The notes under the pieces were generated by a model. That model made no database searches and was not told where the DNA came from. It saw nothing but the letters and a program-made list of their open reading frames with translations. 64,000 nt of DNA from positions 310,001-374,000 of the forward strand of contig NZ_CP102268.1 of the NCBI RefSeq assembly GCF_025148285.1, read 5' to 3'. Of the stretch, positions 8,355 to 14,250 are shown piece after piece. How positions within the stretch are numbered: the first letter of the stretch is position 1; each line of letters starts with the position of its first letter. This stretch comes from Marvinbryantia formatexigens DSM 14469. GTDB lineage: Bacteria; Bacillota; Clostridia; Lachnospirales; Lachnospiraceae. The position numbers were made by a program, and so were the translations under genes.

Positions 8355-8645
8355 TTATGCCTCCTTCAACGCCAGAAAGTTATCTGCTGCTTTTGAAGGG
8401 ATAAACTCAATCATCTCATATTGCGCAATTCCTTCATTGTAAAATGGATCTTCTTGCATGATAGCTTCTGCCTCTTCTTTTGTTTTACAACTGCATAAAA
8501 TAATACCTCCAATACGTGGGGATTTTCTGCCAGAACAAATAAATTTTCCTTTTCGATAGTAATCATCTAAAAAACGTACATGGTTAGGCAAAATCCTTTC
8601 AACCTCAGATATAGGTTTAATATAAGTCAAATTAAAAATAAACAT
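8355..8645 (-). CDS. YCII-related domain protein
   Basis: 96 residues matching the small YciI-like fold: MFIFNLTYIKPISEVE, the central HVRFLDDYYRKGKFICSG with its conserved His-Asp, and EDPFYNEGIAQYEMIEF. The family is thought to act as small hydrolases or binding proteins; the true substrate is unknown. The start at 8645 is set by GGAGG seven bases upstream. It is the first gene of a two-gene unit with the Nudix hydrolase, divergent from a TetR gene across a large palindrome. Confidence 0.8.
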   Translation of the reverse strand: MFIFNLTYIKPISEVERILPNHVRFLDDYYRKGKFICSGRKSPRIGGIILCSCKTKEEAEAIMQEDPFYNEGIAQYEMIEFIPSKAADNFLALKEA

Positions 8646-8671
8646 ATTGTACCTCCATAAAATTTGTGTTA

Positions 8672-8714
8672 CTATAATAATGACCCCGGTCACTGACCGC
8701 AGTCATTATTATAG
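8672..8714. promoter_or_regulatory. 43-bp palindromic operator between YCII and tetR
   Basis: Perfect 13-bp arms (8672-8684 and 8702-8714, ctataataatgac and its inverse) enclose a second perfect palindrome GGTCA-C-TGACC. Each outer arm contains TATAAT read outward, so one operator could cover both divergent promoters. A TetR-type dimer or pair of dimers is the likely ligand. Confidence 0.75.
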
Positions 8715-8766
8715 CATAAAAAAGGTACATGTCAACATAAACAATTAATAAAGGAGATCATGATAA

Positions 8767-9375
8767 ATGGCTACACCAAAAACCCGAAAAGAAAAAGCTG
8801 CGACTACGAAAAAAAGAATTTTTGATACTGCTGTCGATTTGATAAATCAAAAAGGCTATGACAATGTTACTGTTAGTGAAATTTGCAATTCTGCTGGAAT
8901 GGCAAAAGGATCATTCTACATACACTATAATTCTAAAGAAGACATTGTACGAGAAAGCTACTACACTGATATGGGAGCATTTATCGAACAACATTACGCT
9001 GATTACTTAAAACAACATCCCGAAAGTTCTCCTGCCGCCCGAATTATCCGCTTTCTAAATTTAGAACTTGAATTTGCAGTATATGCCGGATATGAACTTA
9101 CCTGTTTGGCATATTCTCTTAATTTAGGTGCATGCATTCCGGGACCATCAGAACATTTTGAAAAGCGAACATTTAGTAAAATTTTATATAATGAGATTTC
9201 ATCTGCAATAAAAAATATCCACACAGATTTTTCTTGCGATGATCTATTTGTATATTTTGAAAGTATTGTCCGTGGGTTAATGGCAACATGGTGTTTCTCA
9301 AATAATTCATTTAGTATTATAGAAAAAGGAAAAATCTATATATCACATACCGTTCACAATCTTATCAAAGAATAA
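8767..9375 (+). CDS. TetR/AcrR-family transcriptional regulator
   Basis: 202 residues. A lysine-rich N-terminus leads into a textbook TetR helix-turn-helix (GYDNVTVSEICNSAGMAKGS then FYIHYNSKEDI). The C-terminal domain is helical with no recognised ligand class. AAGGAG precedes the ATG. It is divergent from the YCII-Nudix pair, with the 43-bp palindrome in the gap, so it probably represses both itself and that pair. A hairpin terminator follows at 9394. Confidence 0.88.
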   Translation: MATPKTRKEKAATTKKRIFDTAVDLINQKGYDNVTVSEICNSAGMAKGSFYIHYNSKEDIVRESYYTDMGAFIEQHYADYLKQHPESSPAARIIRFLNLELEFAVYAGYELTCLAYSLNLGACIPGPSEHFEKRTFSKILYNEISSAIKNIHTDFSCDDLFVYFESIVRGLMATWCFSNNSFSIIEKGKIYISHTVHNLIKE

Positions 9376-9393
9376 TTTCTACTTTACAAAAAG

Positions 9394-9424
9394 CCGATAG
9401 CAATAGTAAAATTGCTATCGGTAT
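9394..9424 (+). terminator. Terminator of the second tetR gene
   Basis: Perfect 11-bp stem CCGATAGCAAT/ATTGCTATCGG with a 6-nt loop, followed by TATTTA. It may also serve the opposite strand, where the winged-helix pseudogene ends at 9425. Confidence 0.65.
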
Positions 9425-9831
9425 TTACACCCACAAACCTATACCCACTCCCGACCACCGTTTTTATATACCCTTCTCCGATTTTCCGTCTGAGGGAATA
9501 CACCACATTCGCCACCGCCGCCCCGCAATGCTCCGGGTCCGCTTTCCAGACCGCTTCATAGATCTGCTCTTTGGATAGAACCCAGGAGGGATGTTGGGCT
9601 AAATAGAGTAAGGTAAAGAACTCATGGTGAGTGAGAGGGATGGAATGCCATTGTGATAGACGGTCTGTTCGTTGATGCGGATTTCCAGACTGGGGAATGT
9701 GAGGATGTCGGAACTATGGGGGCTTTCTGGGGTTCCGCACCCGGCAATGAAACCAAGACGGTTTCTGAAACGCTCCCGGAGGGAACAATCTTCCTCATCA
9801 CAATTTCTATCGTTCCAACCAACATCACCAC
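9425..9831 (-). pseudogene. Winged-helix protein, frameshifted
   Basis: A third relative of the gene at 7445-7834. The segment LTFPSLEIRINEQTVYHNGI is in one frame, then loss of one base near 9645 shifts the rest (PLTHHEFFTLLYLAQHPSWV ... RRKIGEGYIKTVVGSGYRF) to another frame, ending at 9425. Upstream, an N-terminal part (MVMLVGTIEIVMRKIVPSGS) is in a third frame, so there are at least two frameshifts. It cannot make the full protein. Confidence 0.7.
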
Positions 9832-9887
9832 CCACCATTTTAATACTCAATAACCAATGTCTCCTGTCTGCATCAATAGGGCACTCA

Positions 9888-10330
9888 CTATTCTTTCCTT
9901 GAATATCCAACAACGCTTAAAAAATACGAAAAGACAAAAAGCACAGCGCATATAACGCAAAATATCAAAACATAGGGTGTCATAGTGTCGGGCAAGGCTT
10001 TCCATCCTGTTTCATCTTCAAGCATCTTAACCATATAGAATATTGGAAATATGCAAAGAATAGACATCATTTGTGCTGAACGAAATCCAAACCAATAAGT
10101 CAAGAGCAAACAAATTGCAGCCCAAAAAGCAGGAATGAGAACCGACATTGCCATAGACAGGACATAAAGTGTCAAATCCCAATGGCCATATATAAAGCTG
10201 GAAATCAAATTAAGAACAATGCTCCCTATAACTCCAGGCACCAAAGTACATACAATGGAGATATATTTGCTTCCCACAACAGCGTAATTACTAATCGGCA
10301 TTGCCATTCCGAATACAGAGGAAAAACACA
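9888..10330 (-). pseudogene. ABC-2-type membrane protein, N-terminally truncated
   Basis: About 145 codons encode a very hydrophobic protein with four or five membrane helices (VCTLVPGVIGSIVLNLISSF, FWAAICLLLTYWFGF, YVLIFCVICAVLFVFSYFLS). MPISNYAVVGSKYIS resembles the conserved start of ABC-2 permease domains. The frame stays open further upstream to 10562, but that part is only the antisense of the DUF2000 gene, so the true N-terminus is lost. No partner ATPase gene is nearby. Confidence 0.55.
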
Positions 10331-10350
10331 AAAACAGGAGGCAATCTGAA

Positions 10351-10773
10351 ATGGATTTACAGAATGAAAAATGCGTCATGGTCATTGACGAAAATCTGCC
10401 GCTTGGCATTATTGCAAATACGGCGGCTATCATGGGAATCACCCTGGGAAAAGAGATGCCGGAAGTGGTCGGTGCAAATGCTACAGACCAAAGCGGAAAT
10501 GAGCATCTTGGCATCATTGAGTTCCCCGTACCAATTTTGAAAGGCTCACCGGAAATCATCAAAGCAATCCGTGAGAAGCTCTATCAACCAGACTTTCAGG
10601 ACTTGACCGTAGTTGACTTTAGCAATCTGGCACAGGACTGTAAAACCTATGATGAATTTATTTCTAAAATGGGGAACGTGTCAGAAAGCACTCTGCAATA
10701 CTTTGGTCTTGCCATCTGCGGCTCTAAGAAAAAGGTCTACAAACTCACAGGCAGTATGCCACTGCCACGATAA
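10351..10773 (+). CDS. DUF2000 family protein
   Basis: 140 residues with the conserved DUF2000 opening (CVMVIDENLPLGIIANTAAI, then MGITLGK) and a central FPVPILKGS. The family is small, cytosolic and of unknown biochemical role, with a peptidyl-tRNA-hydrolase-II-like fold suggested. AGGAGG lies nine bases before the ATG. It is flanked on one side by a decayed membrane gene and on the other by a strong terminator. Confidence 0.82.
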   Translation: MDLQNEKCVMVIDENLPLGIIANTAAIMGITLGKEMPEVVGANATDQSGNEHLGIIEFPVPILKGSPEIIKAIREKLYQPDFQDLTVVDFSNLAQDCKTYDEFISKMGNVSESTLQYFGLAICGSKKKVYKLTGSMPLPR

Positions 10774-10786
10774 GCTGAGTCAGCAA

Positions 10787-10833
10787 CAAACCGCTGGTAC
10801 ATGGAAAATCCCCATGCTCCAGCGGTTTGTTTT
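10787..10833 (+). terminator. Terminator of the DUF2000 gene
   Basis: Perfect 11-bp stem CAAACCGCTGG (10787-10797) with CCAGCGGTTTG (10819-10829), with extra pairing inside the loop and TTTT after. The following 10834-11109 holds no gene; it contains one copy of the 40-bp repeat described separately. Confidence 0.75.
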
Positions 10834-10952
10834 ACAGTTCCATATTCATACAATTTCGCATAACTCTGCTATTTAACCATTTCGCATAACCCCGTCCCCA
10901 CTTCGGAAACATATCTACATTTCAAATTTCAATAAAACACACGGCCCCAACT

Positions 10953-10992
10953 GGCAGAAACCTTTGATTTACGGGGCTTTTCTTATCAGCAG
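10953..10992. repeat. Dispersed repeat, copy 1
   Basis: Contains AAACCTTTGATTTAC followed by GGGGCTTTTCT and TCAGCAG. About 80 percent of the bases match the copy at 11987-12026. The two copies lie in direct orientation on either side of the methyltransferase gene. Confidence 0.6.
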
Positions 10993-11109
10993 CAGACAGA
11001 ACCGTTTCAATATTCCCCTAAACTTTTATTTTATACTACATAGCGAAACTACACCCCGCACATATTGGGTGGGGTAACTGCTTTACACTCCATTTGATTA
11101 TTCCTATGC

Positions 11110-11841
11110 TTAAAACGTCATTAAAATAGATACCAAAATCACATTTACGATTCTCTCCATATTGATAGTGCCATTTGTAACCAATACCCGTCCACCACCA
11201 GAGATAGAATCCGCTGGTAAATTATCAAATTCCACTTCTGCAAAACCGAACTCTGTGCTCAAGATTTGATAATACTCACAGTTCGATTCACTAATAATCT
11301 CACCTGTACGTTCAACTATATGCATTGGCACCTTTCTCATAGTTGCAATCTTGCACGCATTCCACAAAATCAACTCTCCATATGATGACTCCACATTTTC
11401 CTTAATCTGATCTATATTTAATCCATACTCAAGCATATAGGGAACGTAGAACTGAACATTCTCTTTATCCCAATAACTTCCTACATTCCAACATATAACT
11501 GCATCAAATTGCAGATCACTTAACACTTCCGAATAAAATTCTCTAGTAACAACATCATTTTCAATAAAACATACATCTGCATCTGGCATTGCTCCAATAG
11601 AATACCCTTTTTGCTGCAGTAATTTTTTTGCCTTTTCAATACATTCGTTATTCTTATCAAGTGCAATTACTTTATGACCGTTTTCTAATAATGCTAACGT
11701 GCTATAACCAGTACCACATCCCACTTCCAAAATAATGTCGTACTTTTCTATCTTCTTCTGCATCCAATTATAATATTTCTTGTCATAAAAATATTTTGAA
11801 CTTACTTCCCATTGCTCAGCATACTCTAATTTTTTATCCAC
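11110..11841 (-). CDS. Class I SAM-dependent methyltransferase
   Basis: 243 residues with SAM-binding motif I EVGCGTGYS at about residues 39-47, the acidic residue of motif II (VIALDKN), and a motif IV-like segment FDAVICWNVGS. The acceptor could be a small molecule or a cofactor; no specific family is recognised. The C-terminal tail (INMERIVNVILVSILMTF) is hydrophobic and may be a run-on. It stands alone between two direct repeats, with AT-rich flanks, and looks like an accessory insertion. Confidence 0.78.
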   Translation of the reverse strand: MDKKLEYAEQWEVSSKYFYDKKYYNWMQKKIEKYDIILEVGCGTGYSTLALLENGHKVIALDKNNECIEKAKKLLQQKGYSIGAMPDADVCFIENDVVTREFYSEVLSDLQFDAVICWNVGSYWDKENVQFYVPYMLEYGLNIDQIKENVESSYGELILWNACKIATMRKVPMHIVERTGEIISESNCEYYQILSTEFGFAEVEFDNLPADSISGGGRVLVTNGTINMERIVNVILVSILMTF

Positions 11842-11925
11842 GTTTTCCTCTTTCTCTTTTGCGAAAAGGTATCCCTTTTGCCAAAATGTATATCATCCGT
11901 TCCGAATTCCTATCCCCTGGGGTAA

Positions 11926-11960
11926 ATCTGTTTCCGCATTGCCATTCTGCGGAAACAGAT
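11926..11960. repeat. 13-bp inverted repeat
   Basis: ATCTGTTTCCGCA (11926-11938) and TGCGGAAACAGAT (11948-11960) are perfect inverses with a 9-nt loop. It lies upstream of the methyltransferase gene. It could be a terminator of a lost gene or a protein site. Confidence 0.55.
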
Positions 11961-11986
11961 ACACACATCCATTTTTGCTCCAAATC

Positions 11987-12026
11987 GGCGAAAACCTTTG
12001 ATTTACTGGACTTTTCTCGTCAGCAG
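11987..12026. repeat. Dispersed repeat, copy 2
   Basis: Second copy of the repeat at 10953, in the same orientation (AAACCTTTGATTTAC, then TGGACTTTTCT and TCAGCAG). The interval 11842-12235 has no gene; it holds this repeat, two inverted repeats and a run of CTGCAAT motifs. Confidence 0.6.
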
Positions 12027-12088
12027 AGCGACTGTTTCCACATGATATGTTTATCGATTAATAATTTTTACCAGTGTTTTAATTTCAT

Positions 12089-12122
12089 CTGCAATCACCT
12101 GCAATTATAATTAATCTGCAAT
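12089..12122. repeat. Three CTGCAAT direct repeats, AT-rich
   Basis: CTGCAAT occurs at 12089-12095, 12099-12105 and 12116-12122, with related TTGCCAT/TTGCAAT motifs further right. The stretch 12040-12190 is strongly AT-rich and lies at the probable left edge of the prophage. It could hold integrase arm sites or simply be AT-rich spacer. Confidence 0.35.
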
Positions 12123-12190
12123 ATTTTTGAAAGAAATTATTTTATTGCCATTTATTTTAATATGTAAAAATTTATTGCAATTTACTCGAA

Positions 12191-12216
12191 GTTGACAAAT
12201 AGTAGACATTGTCAAC
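12191..12216. repeat. GTTGACA inverted repeat
   Basis: GTTGACA (12191-12197) and TGTCAAC (12210-12216) with a 12-nt spacer. The site is at the prophage edge, just outside the last phage gene. It may be an operator or part of the attachment region. Confidence 0.4.
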
Positions 12217-12235
12217 GCTAAATGGATTGTTGTAT

Positions 12236-12262
12236 AGGGCGGCAGAATCCATCTGCCGCCCT
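12236..12262 (-). terminator. GC-rich terminator hairpin at the prophage edge
   Basis: Perfect 10-bp stem AGGGCGGCAG/CTGCCGCCCT with a 7-nt loop, overlapping the stop codon of the zinc-ribbon gene. There is no long T-run. A close relative of the stem is seen at 14220-14243. Confidence 0.6.
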
Positions 12263-12893
12263 AATCGTTTATGCTATCCTGCACTTTTTTCCTGTACTCA
12301 TCCCTTTTCTTCTGGTATTTCCCGATATCCCTGTTATATCCCCTCTTTATGTCAGCTTCGCACTGCTGTAATCTTTTATGTTCGGCGCGGCAGTAGTCAG
12401 AGCAGAGGTTTACTGGTTTATCGCTCACAAACTCCCGCAGGCAGTAAACGCAGATCTTTTTTACTGCCGCCCTGCGCTCTTTTTTACTGATGTCCTGCCC
12501 GGATTTCCAGCTGTAGCCCTTTTTGTGCTCTCTCTGCCATTTTAACAGTGCCTCACGCTGACAGGCGTCTGAGCAGTATTTCTGGCGTCCGGATATAACA
12601 CTGTACTCAGCGCCGCACACCTCGCATCTATCAATACTGCCGATCGGTCGTTTTACGCCCATTTTTTTACGCTGCCTGTTCTTCTCAAGCTGCGATCTGT
12701 ATGAACATTCCGGGCAGCGCTTTGCACGCGGTCCGCCCGGAAATTCTCTTCCGCAGTCAGCGCAGACACGGATTTTAACGACTGTATCCAGTTTTTTCTG
12801 TTTTGCACACTCCGGGCAGTAATTACGGTCGCGTGCGCCGTAAAATGGTTTACCGCAGCTCTGACATGCTCTCAGTGTCTTTCCGCTTACCAT
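12261..12893 (-). CDS. Four-zinc-ribbon prophage protein, function unknown
   Basis: 210 residues with four CxxC...C-x2-3-C units: CQSCG...CPEC, CADCG...CPEC, CEVCG...CSDAC and CVYCL...CSDYC. The linkers are rich in Lys and Arg, and the last 60 residues form a charged helix. It probably binds nucleic acid, but no named family is recognised. The start overlaps the end of the 58-residue gene upstream by 7 bp, so the two are likely coupled. It is the last gene of the leftward phage unit. Confidence 0.6.
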   Translation of the reverse strand: MVSGKTLRACQSCGKPFYGARDRNYCPECAKQKKLDTVVKIRVCADCGREFPGGPRAKRCPECSYRSQLEKNRQRKKMGVKRPIGSIDRCEVCGAEYSVISGRQKYCSDACQREALLKWQREHKKGYSWKSGQDISKKERRAAVKKICVYCLREFVSDKPVNLCSDYCRAEHKRLQQCEADIKRGYNRDIGKYQKKRDEYRKKVQDSIND

Positions 12894-13063
12894 GTCATTT
12901 CATGTGTCCGGTATTTTCCGGTATCAATAAGGCCCTGGAGTTCTTCCAGACTGCTTTCTTCTGCAACCTCATCTATCACTTTTTCATAGCTTCCATCTTC
13001 GTATTCATTAAAAAATATTTCTTCGTTCTCGTTGATAAGCTGTGTGCTTGCTATTTTTTTCAT
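12887..13063 (-). CDS. Small acidic phage protein
   Basis: 58 residues, very acidic (NENEEIFFNEYEDGSYEKVI then DEVAEESSLEEL). The start at 13063 is chosen because GGAGG lies eight bases upstream, inside what would otherwise be a five-codon N-terminal extension. It overlaps the zinc-ribbon gene by 7 bp. No family is recognised; an acidic partner for the very basic neighbour is possible. Confidence 0.5.
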   Translation of the reverse strand: MKKIASTQLINENEEIFFNEYEDGSYEKVIDEVAEESSLEELQGLIDTGKYRTHEMTW

Positions 13064-13177
13064 TGCATCTTCCTCCATTTAATCCAAATTTTTATATTGA
13101 TTTATTCTTGATATTCTGTTATTCTATTTTTGATGGGGAGCGGTGGCAAGCCCGCCCTCCCTTGTTTCCCGCTCTGC

Positions 13178-13318
13178 TTACTTGTTCAGCAGAGCTTTTA
13201 TTTTTTCTTTAGCCTCCTCAATATCTTTGCAAGTTTCAAGGATTTCAAGAATTTTTCTTGTCTGGTTTTCTTCTGCCAGTTCCCGGAGCATTTCGCCTAA
13301 ATTCATTTCTTCGTCCAT
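13178..13318 (-). CDS. 46-residue helical phage protein
   Basis: The frame reads MDEEMNLGEMLRELAEENQT, then RKILEILETCKDIEEAKEKI and KALLNK. AAAGGAG lies six bases before the ATG. A TTGACA-17-TATACT promoter stands 60 bp upstream at 13379-13407, covered by a perfect TATAACT palindrome. The protein is a predicted amphipathic helix bundle of unknown role. A GC-rich hairpin (about 13139-13164) follows it. Confidence 0.55.
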   Translation of the reverse strand: MDEEMNLGEMLRELAEENQTRKILEILETCKDIEEAKEKIKALLNK

Positions 13319-13378
13319 GTCGTTCTCCTTTCCCCGCTTGCCCGGTTATTGTCATTTGGTTTCCCTCTTGACAATTAT

Positions 13379-13407
13379 AGTATAACTTATTTTAGTTATA
13401 ATGTCAA
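13379..13407 (-). promoter_or_regulatory. Promoter with embedded operator 1 (TATAACT-N6-AGTTATA)
   Basis: Minus-strand TTGACA (13407-13402), 17 bp, TATACT (13384-13379). The perfect palindrome TATAACT (13381-13387)/AGTTATA (13394-13400) fills the spacer. Two relatives lie on the other side of the XRE gene. Confidence 0.7.
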
Positions 13408-13410
13408 TTT

Positions 13411-13665
13411 TTATTTTCCAAATTTTTCTAAAATTTCTTTCTCCTCATTCCCGTTGCTCTCATAATATATGAGATGTTCCGGCTGCATATGGAGTATTGC
13501 GCATATCCTGTTTAAAGATTCCATGCTTATATTGGCGTTCCCATGCTTTATTTTGCGCCAGGTATCCTGTGACAGGACACCTGTTTTCTGCGCTTTATAT
13601 GCAGTCATTCCGGCAGTTTCAAGAGCTTTTCCCACATCAAATTTATATTTTATCATATTATACAT
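13411..13665 (-). CDS. XRE-family (Cro/CI-type) regulator
   Basis: 84 residues. The helix-turn-helix reads ALETAGMTAYKAQKTGVLSQ then DTWRKIKHGNANISMESLNR, followed by ICAILHMQPEHLIYY, a layout common in small phage Cro-like proteins. GGGAG lies five bases before the ATG at 13665. Its own promoter is TTGACT-17-TATCAT at 13687-13715. Inverted AACT-N6-AGTT sites flank the gene on both sides, in positions that would let it repress the 46-residue gene and the plus-strand gene at 13826 and act on itself. Confidence 0.8.
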   Translation of the reverse strand: MYNMIKYKFDVGKALETAGMTAYKAQKTGVLSQDTWRKIKHGNANISMESLNRICAILHMQPEHLIYYESNGNEEKEILEKFGK

Positions 13666-13686
13666 GTCACTCCCTTCTGTATCTAC

Positions 13687-13777
13687 ATGATAACTTACAG
13701 ACTCTAAAAAGTCAATATAAAAATAACTAAAAAAAGTTGCAAAAACGCTTGACAGTAACTTTATTTAGTTATATAAT
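13687..13777. promoter_or_regulatory. Divergent promoters with operators 2 and 3
   Basis: Minus strand: TTGACT (13715-13710), 17 bp, TATCAT (13692-13687) for the XRE gene. Plus strand: TTGACA (13749-13754), 17 bp, TATAAT (13772-13777), a perfect consensus. Operator 2, TAACT-N6-AGTTG (13724-13739), lies between the two -35 boxes. Operator 3, TAACT-N6-AGTTA (13756-13771), fills the plus spacer. Their centres are 32 bp apart. Confidence 0.7.
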
Positions 13778-13825
13778 AGCACTATAAGATAAAGAAAAGC
13801 AAAACACAGATGGGGGATATAAAAA

Positions 13826-14182
13826 ATGAAAAAATACAACTTATCAAAAATCATGAAAATGGCATGGGAAATGAAAAAGAGCTATTCCTGCAGGGCGCTG
13901 AGTTTTGCCCAGTGTCTGAAAAGAGCATGGGACATGGCAAAAACAGAATACCAGAACAGTCTTGTTCCGGACAAATTTACAGACGGGATGACAATAACTG
14001 TCGATGGAATGACCCGCACTCTGAGCAGATGGACAAAGGGCGGTTATGACAGGATTTACATTAACGGCGGAAGCCGCAGAGGTGACGGGTTTGTTGATCT
14101 GAAGAGCAGGAGAATGTTTCTTAGAGGAGAGCTTACGTATCAGATAAAGATGGCAGAAAAAATTCTCGCAATGACATTCTGA
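13826..14182 (+). CDS. 118-residue prophage protein, function unknown
   Basis: It is the only clear plus-strand gene inside the lysis end of the prophage. GGGGGA lies seven bases before the ATG and a perfect consensus promoter at 13749-13777. Residues 1-40 hold two similar units, IMKMAWEMKK and CLKRAWDMAK, a motif often seen at the start of small phage and plasmid proteins of Bacillota. The rest (FTDGMTITVDGMTRTLSRWT, YINGGSRRGDGFVDLK) looks like a small beta domain. Regulation by the neighbouring XRE protein is likely. Confidence 0.6.
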   Translation: MKKYNLSKIMKMAWEMKKSYSCRALSFAQCLKRAWDMAKTEYQNSLVPDKFTDGMTITVDGMTRTLSRWTKGGYDRIYINGGSRRGDGFVDLKSRRMFLRGELTYQIKMAEKILAMTF

Positions 14183-14219
14183 TCATGGAGGAATCACTCC
14201 ATTGGAACAGGAATGGACA

Positions 14220-14243
14220 GGCGGCAGAATAGTGCCTGCCGCC
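14220..14243. terminator. Hairpin between convergent genes
   Basis: Stem GGCGGCAG (14220-14227) with CTGCCGCC (14236-14243) and an 8-nt loop. It sits between the plus-strand gene ending at 14182 and the lysin gene ending at 14251 and may serve both. Confidence 0.55.
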
Positions 14244-14250
14244 CACGCGC

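Noticed and set aside
10330-10562. N-terminal extension of the 224-codon membrane frame
   Set aside because: It is the mirror of the DUF2000 coding sequence; only the region below about 10330 has membrane-protein character.
12191-12262. tRNA gene as the phage insertion site
   Set aside because: The stems here do not form a cloverleaf and no TTCRANY-type T-loop with a matching acceptor stem was found.
12803-13111. Plus-strand hydrophobic open frame
   Set aside because: It is the antisense of the zinc-ribbon and acidic genes and has no ribosome site.
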